Shown in pieces: positions 11,772-25,800 of a stretch of DNA of 64,000 bases; the first letter of the stretch is position 1; every line of letters begins with the position of its first letter. The stretch covers positions 84,078,629 through 84,142,628 of the forward strand of contig NC_092087.1 in NCBI RefSeq assembly GCF_045679555.1, written 5' to 3'. Both the position numbers and the translations under genes were made by a program. Origin of the DNA: Salvelinus alpinus. Lineage: Eukaryota; Chordata; Actinopteri; Salmoniformes; Salmonidae. The notes below the pieces were generated by a model. The model saw nothing but the letters and a program-made list of their open reading frames with translations. It was not told the DNA's origin and made no database searches.

Positions 11772-12430
11772 TCCCCACAGGTGTGATTACTACCTCTGGA
11801 GGTTTAGAGCTTGAGGTAGTCACCTCATACAAGTACTTGGGAGTATGGCTAGATGGTACACTGTCCTTCTCTCAGCACATATCAAAGTTGCAGGCTAAAG
11901 TTAAATCTAGACTTGGTTTCCTCTATCGTAATCGCTCCTCTTTCACCCCAGCTATCAAAATAACCCTTATTCAGATGACCATCCTACCCATGCTGGATTA
12001 CGGAGACATAATTTATAGATCTGCAGTTAAGGGTGCTCTCGATCACCTAGATGTTCTTTACCATTCGGCCATCAGATTTGCTCCTTATAGTACACATCAC
12101 TGCACTCTATACTCCTCAGTAAACTGGTCAACTCTGTATACTCGTCGCAAGACCCACTAGTTGATGCTTATTTATAAAACCCTCTTAGGCCTCACTCCCC
12201 CCTATCTGAGATATCTACTGCAGCCCTCATCCTCCACATACAACACCCGTTCTGCCAGTCACATTCTGTTAAAGGTCCCCAAAGCACACACATCCCTGGG
12301 TCGCTCATCTTTTCAGTTCGCTACAGCTAGCGACTGGAATGAGCTGCAACAAACACTCAAACTGGACAGTTTTATCTCAATCTCTTCATTCAAAGACTAC
12401 CTCAGGCGAGCAACACCTCAAGACTACTTT
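11772..12430 (+). pseudogene. LINE reverse transcriptase C-terminal fragment, plus strand
   Basis: Frames 11669-12160 and 12161-12469 encode the region after the RT catalytic core of a non-LTR element: YKYLGVWLDGTLSFSQHI, MLDYGDIIYRSA, YHSAIRF, HCTLYSSVNW, then LIYKTLLGLTPPYLRYLL and FQFATASDWNELQQTLKL. One stop codon interrupts the frame after RRKTH. The family differs from the L2/CR1-like LINE at 1-2740. Confidence 0.8.
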
Positions 12431-13058
12431 AATAATAGACATTGCGCACCAGCTGTTATTGACAAATAGACACACACCCCCACCCCTCGTTTTACCGGAC
12501 GTAGCTGTTCTGTCCTGCCGTTGCACGGAAAACCCAGCCAACTGTATATTATCCGTGTTATCGTTCAGCCACGACTCGGTGAAACATAAGATATTACAGT
12601 TTTTCATGTCTCGTTGGTAGGATAGTCTCGAACGGAGCTCATCCAGTTTATTCTCCAGTGATTGCATGTTGGCTAATAGAACGGATGGTAGAGGCGGGTT
12701 ACCCACTCATTGACGAAGGCACCCTGATCTCCGCCCTCTGTATTTCCTTATTTTCTTCATGTGAATGACAGGGATTTGGGCCTTGTCTGGGAGCAACATT
12801 ACATCTTTTGCGTCTGACTCATTAAATTTAAAAAAAAATTGTCCAGTTCGCGGGGTGAGTAATTGTTGTTCTGATATCCAGATGCTCTTTTTGGTCATAA
12901 GAGACGGTAGCATCAACATTTTGTACAAAATAACTTACAAACAATGCCACAAAACACACAAAACACACAAAACACACACAACACACAAAACACACACAAC
13001 ACACAAAACACACAAAACACACAACATGGTTAGGAGCTCGTAAAACGGCAGCCCTCCC
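12431..13058 (-). pseudogene. LINE 5' end with endonuclease start, minus strand
   Basis: Minus frames 12928-12707 and 12706-12440 encode the end of a first LINE segment and the start of an AP-endonuclease-like domain (LLANMQSLENKLDELRSRL, NILCFTESWLN, GGGVCLFVNNSWC). 13022-13058 (ttaggagctcgtaaaacggc) is LINE 5' leader. A fragment holding the 5' end but not the 3' end is atypical for a LINE insertion. It meets the plus-strand fragment head to head at about 12430. Confidence 0.75.
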
Positions 13059-13394
13059 ACCTGGTAGTCATTCAAGAATGATGTGAAACGCTATTATTGT
13101 ACACTTGTTAAGCACATTTTTACTCCTGAACTTATTTAGGCCACAACAAATGGGTTCAACACTTATTTCTAAAAGCATAATTCCACTTTTACATGATGGT
13201 GTATTGTGTGTAGGCTAGTGACAGACAATCTCAATATAATCTATTTTAAATCCAGGCTGTAACACCATAAAATGTGGAAAAAGTCAAGGGGTGTGAATAC
13301 TTTCTGAAGGTACTGTATAGGCCTGCTGTGCTGTGTGTTATTAAAGATAGCCCAGGCTGCCTTAGGGAAAGTGACAGGATTCTTTGCTTCACTG

Positions 13395-14060
13395 CTCACT
13401 CCGCTTCACTGCAAGACTATGGTCATGGAGATATATAGCTAGCTGGTAGCCTAGCTTCTATAACAGGCTATGGCCATAGAGGTAGGTATTTAGTAGCTAC
13501 TGTAACAGGCTATGGCCATGGATGTCGGTAGCTAGTAGCTACTGTAACAGGCTGTGGCCATGGATGTCGGTAGCTAGTAGCTACTGTAACAGACTATGGC
13601 CATGGAAGTAGCTAGCTAGTAGCTACTGTAACAGGCTATGGCCATGGATGTCGGTAGCTAGTAGCTACTGTAACAGGCTGTGGCCATGGATGTCGGTAGC
13701 TAGTAGCTACTGTAACAGACTATGGCCATCGATATAGGTAGCTAGTTGCTACTGTAACAGGCTATGGCCATGGAAGTAGCTAGCTAGTAGCTACTGTAAC
13801 AGGCTATGGCCATGGATGTCGGTAGCTAGTAGCTACTGTAACAGGCTATGGCCATGGATATAGGTAGCTAGTAGCTACTGTAACAGACTATGGCCATGGA
13901 AGTAGCTAGCTAGTAGCTACTGTAACAGACTATGGCCACGGATGTAGGCAGCTAGTTGCTACTGTAACAGGCTATGGCCATGGATATAGGTAGCTAGTTG
14001 CTACTGTAATAGGCTATGGCCACGGACGTAGCTAGCTAGTAGCTACTGTATAAGGCTAGC
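13395..14060. repeat. 42-bp minisatellite, about 15 copies
   Basis: The unit tagctactgtaacaggctat plus ggccatggatgtcggtagctag repeats every 42 bp (for example 13501 and 13543), with variants at the gtcgg/atagg/agtag position. The same motif ends duplication copy A (about 10060-10215) with only three to four units. Confidence 0.93.
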
Positions 14061-14082
14061 TAGTAATTCATAGTAATTGCTA

Positions 14083-14489
14083 TGAATCAAATCCAAATCA
14101 AATCAAGTGTTATTGGTCACATATACATGCTTCTAGTTCTGCAGCAATATCTAACAAGTAATATCTAACAATTCCACGACAAATACCTAATACACACAAA
14201 TCTAAGTAAGGAATGGAATAATAATATATAAATATATGGATGAGCAATGTCAGAGCAGCATAGGTAAGATGCAATAGATAGTATAGAATACAGTATATAC
14301 ATATGAGATGAATATTGAAAGATATGTAAACATTATTACAGTTAAATTATTAAAGTGACTAGTGTTCCATTTATTAAAGTGTTCCATTTATTAAAGGGTT
14401 CCATTTATTAAAGTGGCCAATGATTTCAAGTTTGTATGTAGGCAGCAGCCTCTCTGTGCTAGTGATGGCTGTTCAACAGTCTGATGGCC
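14083..14489 (-). mobile_element. LINE 3' region, minus strand, inserted in the minisatellite
   Basis: Begins with the reversed tail caaatccaaatcaaatcaag and continues with the reverse complement of the LINE 3' region type at 56755-56965 (aattccacgacaaatacct, ataaatatatggatgagcaa). It contains a 17-18-bp tandem attaaagtgttccattt repeat at about 14350-14415. The 42-bp-type motif resumes at 14491. Confidence 0.8.
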
Positions 14490-14835
14490 TTACAGGCTAT
14501 GACCACGGACATAGCTAGCAAGTAACTACTGTAACAGGCTATGGCCATGGATGTACTGTAGGTAGCTAGTAGCTCCTATTGAAGGCTAGAAGGCTAGGAC
14601 TAGGAACCCATGAAGGTAGCTAGCTGGCTATAAGGCTAAAGGTAGCTAATGTAGCAGGCTAGGGCCATGGACATAGCTAGCAGGGTAAGGTTAAAGATAA
14701 CTACTGTATAAGGCTAGGGCGATGGACATAGCTAGCAAGCTTAGGCTAAAGTTAGCAACTGTAGCAGGCTAGGGCCATGGATATAAAGTGGCTAGCTGGC
14801 TATAAGGCTAAAGGTACCTATATGCTTAGAAAGTG
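14490..14835. repeat. Diverged continuation of the 42-bp minisatellite
   Basis: gctagggccatggacatagc units recur at irregular spacing with ggctaaaggtagc insertions. Confidence 0.7.
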
Positions 14836-15253
14836 GAGACGTCATAGAATGTCAAAGAGTAACATTGCTGGAGACACGTTGACGTTTTGGGGACACTGTC
14901 GGGATTGCTAGCAATGAGATTTGTGTTGGCTAATTAATGGCAAATAAGTTAATTGTTTTGCCTCAGTTAGCCAAGACATTTAGCTAGTCAGCTAAAATTG
15001 TTCACAGTGAGTTAACAATCGCTTCTACACCATTTTGTTAGTTGCCGTGTCAATAACAACCTGTCTACAAAAATGACGAGGCGTCTCCAGTTTTGTTTAT
15101 ATTTTACCATCTTAAATACATATGACCAGCATCCATGCGTAACCACTTCTTCTGCGTATTGTGGTGGGCTATCACCACCTCATTGCAAGGCAATAGAGAT
15201 AGCTGCTGTGGACCTGTGGAGGATCTGTGTAGTTAGTGTATCGCATGGGAGAA
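14836..15253. other. No gene or recognised repeat
   Basis: Apparently single-copy sequence, presumably intron 1 of the cacng2-like gene. Only short unsupported ORFs are present. Confidence 0.4.
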
Positions 15254-15728
15254 AGGATGAATGATCTACTGTGGTAAGCAGTTCTCTGACAGGTCATGAC
15301 AATACAGACTGGGAGAGGGGCAGAAAGAGAAAGGATGAATGATCTACTGTGGTAAGCAGTTCTCTGACAGGTCATGACAACACAGACTGGGAGAGGGGCA
15401 GAAAGAGAAAGGATGAATGATCTACTGTGGTAAGCAGTTCTCTGACAGGTCATGACAATACAGACCGGGAGAGGGGCAGAAAGAGAAAGGATGAATGATC
15501 TACTGTGGTAAGCAGTTCTCTGACAGGTCATGACAACACAGACTGGGAGAGGGGCAGAAAGAGAAAGGATGAATGATCTACTGTGGTAAGCAGTTCTCTG
15601 ACAGGTCATGACAACACAGACTGGGAGAGGGGCAGAAAGAGAAAGGATGAATGATCTACTGTGGTAAGCAGTTCTCTGACAGGTCATGACAATACAGACT
15701 GGGAGAGGGGCAGAAAGAGAAAGAGGGA
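15254..15728. repeat. 78-bp minisatellite, 6 copies
   Basis: The unit aggatgaatgatctactgtg ... agaggggcagaaagagaa repeats six times almost without change; the main variant is caacac/caatac. The length is a multiple of three, which creates a spurious minus-strand ORF. Confidence 0.95.
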
Positions 15729-15795
15729 GTGAGTGGAAGAGTGTCTGACGTCACAGTGTAGTCAAAGGACTCTGTCAGACTTCAACCCACACATT

Positions 15796-15935
<140 letters not shown>

Positions 15936-16089
15936 CTTATGCACAGACACACTGTGTTGGAACATGATTGAACACCCACATCAAACCACCAACGTAATCC
16001 ATCAATCGATACTGTGGCATGTGGCATTTTCACATTGTGGGGGTCAGCACTGAATGGGCGAGGTTGGCCAACAAATGTTTGAAAAAAAT

Positions 16090-16246
16090 GTTTTGAGTCA
16101 TTTAGCAGACGCTCTTATCCAGAGTGACTTACAGTAGTGAGTGAATACGTTTTAGTACTTTTTCATACTGGTCCCCTGTGGTAATTGAAACCTCAACCCT
16201 GGCATTGCAAGAGCCATGCTCTACCAACTGAACCACGCAGGACCCA
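16090..16246 (-). mobile_element. tRNA-derived SINE, minus strand
   Basis: In reverse complement the head reads ggttcagttggtagagcatg (A-box-like) and later gggttgaggtttcaattacc (B-box-like). The tail at the left contains catttagcagacgctcttat, the conserved end of a common fish SINE. A plus-strand relative lies at 60284-60372. Confidence 0.8.
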
Positions 16247-16375
16247 ACTGAGCCCCCACCCAACACACACACACACCCCCACCTACCTACCCATTGTGTC
16301 TCATTACCAATAACACCCCACCATTTCACCAGACCAGCCATCGAATCACTCTGTCTGGCTCACACACACACAGAC

Positions 16376-16660
16376 ACCCCATTGGGCAGACGCCAGTTCA
16401 TCGTCTAGTTTTGATTTACATTTGGTTGATTTGTCAACTAAAAGTGAATTCAACATGAAATCAACAACAAATGTCATCATGTCATTGTATTTAGGTTAAA
16501 CGTTGTGTGACAAAGAATACGAAATGCCCTTCTGTTGATAACTTTTTTCAAATCCAATCAGTTTTTCACGTTGATTCAACGCCATCGCATTGATTTTCTT
16601 TGGTTGAAGTGATGTGGAAACAGCATTGATTCAAACAGTGTTTTGCACGGTGGGACGGGT
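16376..16660 (-). mobile_element. Dispersed salmonid repeat, probably non-autonomous
   Basis: Recognised by phrases ttttgatttacatttggttg, caatcagtttttcacgttga and agtgatgtggaaacagcatt, familiar from a repeated salmonid sequence. There is no coding capacity. Class not determined. Confidence 0.5.
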
Positions 16661-16761
16661 GTCACATTAGTATTGAAATGGCTTTGACCCCAGAGGCAAA
16701 TAACAACATAAAGAGGTCAACCCCTGGTCCCCGACCACCTGGGTTGTATCCCAACCACATT

Positions 16762-17128
<367 letters not shown>

Positions 17129-17302
17129 GTACACACACACACTCACACACATCCTGAGCAGGAAAATCAGCAAATGTATTATATTAAGGAAAATCTGGAA
17201 TTCTATCAGGGAATGATTACATAAAGAATGGGAAGTCCAATACAACTTCCATTTCAGGCCATGGGCTGCTGGCAGGCTGGCTGTGACATATTATTATCTG
17301 CA

Positions 17303-17396
17303 TCCCAAATTGCACCCTATTCCCTATTTAGTATACTACTTTTGACCAGGGCCCATAGGGAACTATGTAGGGAATAGAGTGCCATTGGGATGCAAC
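17303..17396. mobile_element. Palindromic MITE (CCCTATT family)
   Basis: gcatcccaaattgcacccta and tagagtgccattgggatgca are inverted complements around gaccagggcccata. Confidence 0.85.
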
Positions 17397-17499
17397 CTAG
17401 GAGTGGCTGGATGTTACAGTTACTGTGTGTGACGTCTGTGAGAGAGAAGCACGGCCTTCTGGGATTGAAATTGCCCCCGGGCAACTGGGTCAAAGTTAG

Positions 17500-17590
17500 A
17501 CGTTGGTCTCTCTCTCCCTTTCTCTCTCTCCCCTTCTCTCTCCTCCCTCCTCCTCACTTCTCCCCTCCCTCCTTCCTTCCTTCCTTCCCT

Positions 17591-17637
<47 letters not shown>

Positions 17638-17996
17638 CCTCCCTCCCTCCCTCCCTCCCTCCCTCCCTCCCTCCCTCCCTCGTTTTCTCTTTCACTCACT
17701 CACTGAATCTCTCTCTCTCTCCCTTTCTCTCTCTCTTTCACTCACTTTCTTTCTCCCTCTCCCTTTCTCTCTCTTTCACTCACTTTCCTTCTCTCTCTCT
17801 CCCTTTCTCTCTCTTTCACTCACTTTCCTTATCTCTCTCTTTCACTCACTTTCCTTCTGTCTCTCTCTCCCTTTCTCTCTCTTTCACTCACTTTCCTTCT
17901 CTCTCTCTCTCTCTCTCCCTTTTTCTCTCTTTCACTCACTCACTTTCTTTCTCTCTCTCTCCCTTCCTCTCTCTTTCACTCACTTTCTCTCTCTCG
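17500..17996. repeat. CT-rich / (TCCC)n low-complexity tract
   Basis: About 500 bp of polypyrimidine. CTCT and CCCT tracts lie at 17510-17690, then there are repeats of ctctctctctttcactcactttc about every 45-60 bp to 17996. Confidence 0.93.
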
Positions 17997-18161
17997 GCCT
18001 CAGACAGCCAATTACGTAATGACTTAACAGGCCGCTCAGCATGTGCCGAGAGTTCGAAAAGAGATCATACACAACAATCAAAATATGAATGTGGACAACA
18101 GGCAGGCAGCATTAGAAACACATGAAATACATATGAGCTTCTATATTGGGACATGATGCCA

Positions 18162-18295
<134 letters not shown>

Positions 18296-18297
18296 AC

Positions 18298-19287
<990 letters not shown>

Positions 19288-19363
19288 ACATGGGAGGATG
19301 TGATGTCACAGTCAGAAGATATACACTGAGGACCAGGAACGAATCAGATCTTAGACTACGCCT

Positions 19364-19470
19364 GCATTCCAAATCGCACCCGATTTCCTTACAGTGCACT
19401 ATATGGGCCCTGGTCAAAAGTAGGAAATTAGTGCACTATAATAGGGAATAGGGTGCCGTTTGGGATGCAG
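19364..19470. mobile_element. Palindromic MITE (CCCTATT family)
   Basis: attccaaatcgcacccgatt and gaatagggtgccgtttggga form the arms around tatgggccctggtcaaaag. Confidence 0.85.
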
Positions 19471-19527
19471 ATAATCTGTACCTAAATACAGAAAAGGCTT
19501 TTACTGATCCAGGGTCAACCGTACGCC

Positions 19528-19784
19528 TGATCCTAGACCAAGCCTTACTCTCCAAGCAACCCAGCTATGCTTCAAACAGATCCTAGACCAAGCCTTACTC
19601 TCCAAGCAACCCAGCTATGCTTCAAACTGATCCTAGACCAAGCCTTACTCTCCAAGCAACCCCGCTATGCTTCAAACTGATCCTAGACCAAGCCTTACTC
19701 TCCAAGCAACCCAGCTATGCTTCAAACTGATCCTAGACCAAGCCTTACTCTCCAAGCAACCCAGCTATGCTTCAAACTGATCCT
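19528..19784. repeat. 50-bp minisatellite, 5 copies
   Basis: The unit tgatcctagaccaagcctta plus ctctccaagcaacccagctatgcttcaaac repeats at exactly 50 bp (19571, 19621, and so on). Isolated tgatcctaga(a/c)cag motifs continue to 20240. Confidence 0.93.
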
Positions 19785-20246
19785 ACATCAGACAGGCATT
19801 GCCTCCCATGCAGCGCAGGTGAGCTTCAATCTGAAGAGACCTACATATTACTAATCCAGTGTTTTGGGGTGGATGATCGTACTGATCCTAGAACAGGCCT
19901 TAAGACAACTGCAGAGACAGTTGCAGAGACAGGTCACTACAACTATTGCCTAGACCAGGCCTTAGCTGACCTTCCAGGCAGCAGAGAGTAAGCTGTTAAC
20001 TGATCCAGTGCTTCTGGGTGGACCGTACTGATCCTAGACCAGACCTTAAGCCTTAAGACAACTGCAGAGACAAACAAGGCCTGCAGGTACCTACAGGAAC
20101 TGATTCTAGACCAGGCTACACTTCCAAACTACACTGTTAACCTGATCCAAGATTTGTACTTGAACTGAAGAGGGCTACAATTACTGATCCAGGGTTTACA
20201 GGAACTGATCTTAGACCAGGCCTCAGCCTATTGATCTTGATCTTAC

Positions 20247-20457
20247 CTTCCAGGCAGCAGGTCCGCCACAGGCCGGAGTGTGTCATCACCTCCTCGTTCT
20301 TCTTCACGGTCTCGTTCTCGTTGTTGCTCTTGGATTTGCACGTCCCTCGGGAGTACAACCAGTAATCCGTCCCCACGGCGATGGTCATGAGGCTGAAGGC
20401 GGCGAACGCACCGACCGTGGTCAGCAGCATCTGAACTCCGCGGTCAAACACGCCCAT
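20247..20457 (-). CDS. cacng2: TARP / voltage-dependent calcium channel gamma subunit, coding exon 1 (stargazin-like)
   Basis: Encodes the first 70 codons of a four-transmembrane auxiliary subunit of AMPA receptors and voltage-gated calcium channels, a postsynaptic membrane protein. The start ATG (20457) has a strong context (aacATGG); an in-frame ATG 15 bases upstream is weaker and not in the family. [20 protein letters not shown], the first membrane segment (about residues 10-28), DYWLYSRG, the N-glycosylation sequon NET (48-50) and the claudin-family loop motif GLWRTCC (62-68) are all visible. The exon ends in phase 1 at a consensus donor (gaag|gtaaga), as expected for exon 1 of CACNG2/3. 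The N-terminus [11 protein letters not shown] favours gamma-2 over gamma-3. No later exon was recognised at 1-20246, so intron 1 probably spans that sequence. Which salmonid duplicate this is cannot be told. Confidence 0.92.
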
Positions 20458-22960
20458 GTTGCCGCATTCCATGAAAGGGGAACCCCCTTTCCTCTTGACG
20501 AACAGGAAGTAAATGTTGGTCAGCTTGTGAGACCACGGGGTGGAGGCAGAGGCGGGAAATGGGCCCTGGTGGTGTGGGGGGTGGTTTCCACGGGCCCGAG
20601 GTGGGGGGGTGTCGGGGGGGGAGGCAGGGGAGCTCGGGGGGAATCGTATGGTTGGTTTTCGGGCGGGGGAACTGACACAGGTGAGAAATTAGGTGATGGA
20701 AGGAAGTTGGTGTTTGTTTGGGCCCTCTAAGGACGAACGTGATAGGCCAAACAGCCTCTATGAACAAACGTGATAGGCCTAGCAGCCTCTACAAACAAAT
20801 GTGATAGGCTGGCCAAACAGCAGAGGCCTACTGGTTTGGAGTAGGGCTACAGACCCTAACCAGAGTAGATGGAAAGCTACCAACTACCTGCCGAAAACAG
20901 CTAACCTACTAGTAGCATTGACATTTATCCTCTCTGTCCTCTCACTAGTGATGTCACACGTGTTACACGACTTCTATCTGGAAAGTGTGCGATAAGGGGC
21001 ATGTGTAGGGGACCGGTCCAGCACAGAACCCACACTCACACAAACACACTCACTCACACTCTCTCACACACACTCACACACGTACTCACACTCTCTCACA
21101 CACACTCACACACGTTCTCACACACACTCACACACAGGGAGTTCAGATTGAACGGCCAATGGGATTAGGAGGAGGCTGGGGGTTAGGTCTAATGGTAGAC
21201 CCTACTGATTTCCTAAACCCTCTGATCCACAATCTAAAAAGGCTTCCGACCAATTAGAATAGGCCTACCGAAAATCTACTGACAATTTTCTGACAACGTT
21301 ATTCTAACCTGCCTGGTCAAATTCACATGGAATCATGGAGTCTTGTCAAGCATCTTGCCTGTCTGTCTTTGACCTATTATTCTATTCGGCAAAGAGAGGA
21401 GAACAGGGAGGGAGGGAGAGAGAAAGAGAGGGAGACGGGGTTGGGGACTTGAAGGTAGAGAGGAAGAGAGGGAGACGGGGTTGGGGACTTGAAGGTAGAG
21501 AGGGACACTGAGAGGAAATGAAACAATGAACAACAATTCAAATGAACGCATTCAAATGGTGCCCCAAAACCAACATAACGAAATACTCGGCAGGGGCAGA
21601 CATGATGGCTTGCCTTAGATCAAATCAAATAAACAACCATCGGGGGAAACGAGGGAGAAGAATCGAATTCAAGCCCCGAATCCAAATGAATGAATATAAT
21701 CAAGTCACAACGCAAAACCCCAGCCCCCTAAAAATGTAGTAGCTTCGTCGTGGAATAAAATCAAAAAGATCAGCACCACTATAGGTTTCCTTTTTCCTAA
21801 AATTCTGGTCCTCAGTTTCCATATGTAGGATCGAGAATGCGGAAGGTTACCAACGAAAACTGAGCGCTGTTAGAAGGGGGAGAGGTACCGATGCAGAACC
21901 TTGGAGCTCTGTGGAGAGAGGGCGCATCCAGCCATCCAAGCCGACCATTACTCGTCATAGAGCCGGGTAGAGGGAAAGGATATGGCGGGGGCGCCGGAGG
22001 CGTTGTTGCTGCTGGAGCCTCTCTGGTAGACCAACGAGACTGCTGTTGCTGCTCCGGTATCCAAATTATCCTCGGTGGTTATATCACAGGCAGACCCGGA
22101 GCCGAACCGCATACACCGTCCGCGCGCCATGTAAAAAGCGAAAAGATAAAAAATAAATGAAATGGTCAAAATGCAGGCTAGTCCAAGACGCAGGCAGAAA
22201 GAGATCAGGCTAAATAAATAACATTATGCCTTGATGGTGGTATGTTTCGCCCCTCGTCAGTTTCCATCTCCCCATTTGCTTTTTCTTGCAGCCTGAGAGG
22301 GAAGTGGAGCCGAGAGGGAGGGGGGGGGGGGGGTGATGGTTAGAAGCGGCGTATGAAAAAAAAACGACACAACCAGAGAGGAGGTCCACGGGTCCACGCA
22401 CAGCACACACTATATGCCAAAGCAGTATAGCACGGGTGCGGGTTTTTCTGGTCTGGGGGGGGGGGGGGGGGGGGGGTCCAGATTTGAAGTCAAACCTTTT
22501 TTATTATTATTCCCTTTGTATGTTTAGAAAACATACACATTTGATTCCATCTCCTTTATTTATTTTTATTGTCTTATGAGTTTTGACGAGGGGCGATGCG
22601 TCTTGCCGGTGTGTGTTTCCACCGATTCCCCTCTCGTTGGGGGGAATTGTTTTTCTTCACACGGTCTCCAATGAAAAGCGCCACCGAAATGTGCGCTTGT
22701 TGCTGGAAAGAGTTGAACGATTTTCATTTCGGGAGGGAGGGAGTGGCGGGGGAGAGCTTGGAGGAGGATGCCCGGTTTTGTCGTGGATAAGAGTGTGAAG
22801 ACGGGAATGAAAGAGAACCGGTTGGTTGAGTGGGTTAAAGTGCTCGGCATGCCGTTTATTTATATATTTGTCGTGATGACGGGGATTTGTGAGTGTTTGT
22901 TGTTGTGAGACTATGTGTTGTGTATCGAGGGGAGGAAAGGGAGGGGGAAGCATTTATTTA
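20458..22960 (-). promoter_or_regulatory. Probable 5' UTR / promoter flank of the cacng2-like gene
   Basis: This lies upstream of the minus-strand start codon and contains CpG-bearing GC-rich blocks (21890-22130, 22570-22800), unlike the surrounding AT-rich repeats. It also holds poly-G runs at 22320-22334 and 22455-22477, a (CACACT)n stretch at 21030-21135, and a 73-codon minus-strand ORF at 21948-22169. No TATA box or transcription start was identified, so the promoter call is inference from position and composition. Confidence 0.4.
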
Positions 22961-23581
22961 GTGTTTTCTGATCTAGGTTACAGTTTGTCATAGCTACACT
23001 CACTCATCCATAATGATGTGCTTGCATTGACATGCCTTAATACAAACGAATATAAATATCGGCCTATGCAATTTAGGCCGACAATATTCTTGTCGCATAC
23101 TAGTGTTGAATATTTGTAGGTCTATACCTGCTTATAATTGTGTTTTTATGTAGCCTGCAAATACTTAGCACTTCGGGGCCATATCCCTGCACAATCCGGC
23201 ATGACAAACCATGCCTATTCCAGTTATCTCTCCCCCACGCACCGGCGCGCTCGACGCCGATCGCTTCTCCCGGCCACGGCTCTCGTTCTAATATGGTGCT
23301 GAAACGGACAGCTCCGCGTCCCCATTCTAACCGCTGTGTTCTGTATTTTACTGCAATTGTCTCCCCCTTGTGATAGGCTGTACCAGAGCCATGGATTTAG
23401 AATCATAGAAATAGAATCTATAGAAAGGATTTGGAACCTCTGACCCTGGCAAGAGTGGGGAGGGTCTCTGATCAACAGTAGTACACGGGGAATAGGCTGC
23501 CATTCGGGACATGGCGTTTTAGAGCACAGGAACACACACTCTCAACGTCACTTGTTGATTCATGGGTATTTCGGTGACGTT
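22961..23581. other. No gene; partial MITE arm at about 23476-23515
   Basis: Mostly unremarkable. ggaataggctgccattcggg near 23490 resembles one arm of the palindromic CCCTATT-family MITE. Confidence 0.4.
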
Positions 23582-24013
<432 letters not shown>

Positions 24014-24581
24014 TGTCATGTTTTTGATTATCATGTCTTGTCCCTGTGCTTCCCTTCTATTCGTTTCCCTCTGCTGGTCTTATTAGGTTCTTTCCCTCTT
24101 TCTGTCCCTCTCTCTCCCCCTCCCTCTCTCCCTCTCTCGCTCTCTCTCTCTATCGTTCCGTTCCTGCTCCCAGCTGTTCCTCATTCTCCTAACTACCTCA
24201 TTTACTCTTTCACACCTGTCCCCTATTTTGCCCTCTGATTAGAGTCCCTATTTCTCCCTCTGTTTTCCGCTTCTGTCCTTGTCGGATCCTTGTTTGATGT
24301 TTGCTGTTCTGTGTCCTTGTTCCGCCCTGTCGTGTTTTTGCCTTCTTCAGATGCTGCGTGTGAGCAGGTGTCTATGTCAGCTACGGCCTGTGCCTTCCCG
24401 AAGCGACCTGCAGTCTGTGGTCGCGTCTCCAGTCGTTCCTCTCTACTGACGAGAGGATTTCAGTTTTCCTGTTTTGGATTTACCTAAGATAATATCCAGG
24501 AGTATCGTTTTTTGTTTAAGACTGGAATAAAGACTCTGTTTCTATTAAGTCGCTTTTGGGTCCTCATTCACCTGCATAACA
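24014..24581 (+). mobile_element. Solo LTR of the Ty3/gypsy chromovirus family
   Basis: 568 bp starting tgtcatg and ending cataaca. It is colinear with the LTRs at 42981-43537 and 47276-47830, with a small insertion and scattered substitutions. The flanking 5-bp duplication gagag (24009-24013 and 24582-24586) shows integration into the GA array followed by LTR-LTR recombination. Confidence 0.93.
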
Positions 24582-25187
<606 letters not shown>

Positions 25188-25800
25188 ATTAAGGAATGCT
25201 TTGACTATGTACAGACTCAGTGAGCATAGCCTTGCTATTGAGAAAGGCCACCGTAGGCAGACCTGGCTCTCAAGAGAAGACATGCTATGTGCACACTGCC
25301 CACAAAATGAGGTGGAAACTGACCTGTACTTCCTAACCTCCTGCCAAATGTATGACCATATTAGAGACACACATTTCCCTCAGATTACACAGACCCACAA
25401 ATAATAAAAAAACAACTCCAATTTTAATAAACTCCCATATCTATTGGGTGAAATACCACAGTGTGCAATCACAGCAGCAAGATTTGTGACCTGTTGCCAC
25501 AAGAAAAGGTCAACCAGTGAAGAACAAACACCATTGTAAATACAACCTATATTTATGTTGATTTATTTTCCCTTTTGTACTTTAACTATTTGCACATCAT
25601 TACAACACTGTATATAGACATAATATGACATTTGAAATGTCTCTATTCCTTTTGAACTTTTGTGAGTGTAATGTTTACTGTTCATTTTTTATTGTTTATT
25701 TCACTTTTGTTTATTATCTATTTCACTTGCTTTGGCAATATAAACATATGTTTCCCATGCCAATAAAGCCCCTTAAATTAAATTGAAATTGAAATGAAAA
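25188..25800 (+). mobile_element. AATTG-tailed LINE, 3' end
   Basis: 5'-truncated copy matching 30810-31400 (actatgtacagactcagtga, acctcctgccaaatgtatga, tttcccatgccaataaagcc). The ORF is broken by a stop after the ACCCACAAA position. The tail is degenerate (aaattgaaattgaaatg). Confidence 0.9.

Larger units (their letters stand above)
11492..13315. mobile_element. Composite Tc1-like insertion at a TA site, gutted and filled with LINE pieces
   Basis: The left end cagtgcattcgggaaagtat begins right after TA (11490-11491). The right end ctttctgaaggtactg stops right before TA (13316-13317). Copy A retains a single TATA at the matching site. The left TIR is of the attcagacc type and the right TIR of the attcacacc type, so the two ends look like different Tc1 subfamilies. 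The middle (11772-13058) is LINE sequence; no transposase core remains. Confidence 0.82.
10216..13500. repeat. Tandem segmental duplication, copy B, interrupted by a Tc1 element
   Basis: Directly abuts copy A and follows it colinearly to about 11490. It is then interrupted by a 1.82-kb Tc1-type insertion and resumes at 13318 with gcctgctgtgctgtgtgtta (copy A 9986). It ends in the same 42-bp motif, here expanded to about 15 units. Confidence 0.88.

Noticed and set aside
15172-15687. Regularly spaced direct repeats that could suggest a CRISPR array
   Set aside because: The 78-bp units are contiguous and identical, without unique spacers, in a vertebrate genome.
20278-20730. 150-codon plus-strand frame over cacng2 exon 1
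   Set aside because: Antisense shadow of the exon; composition effect of the GC-rich flank.
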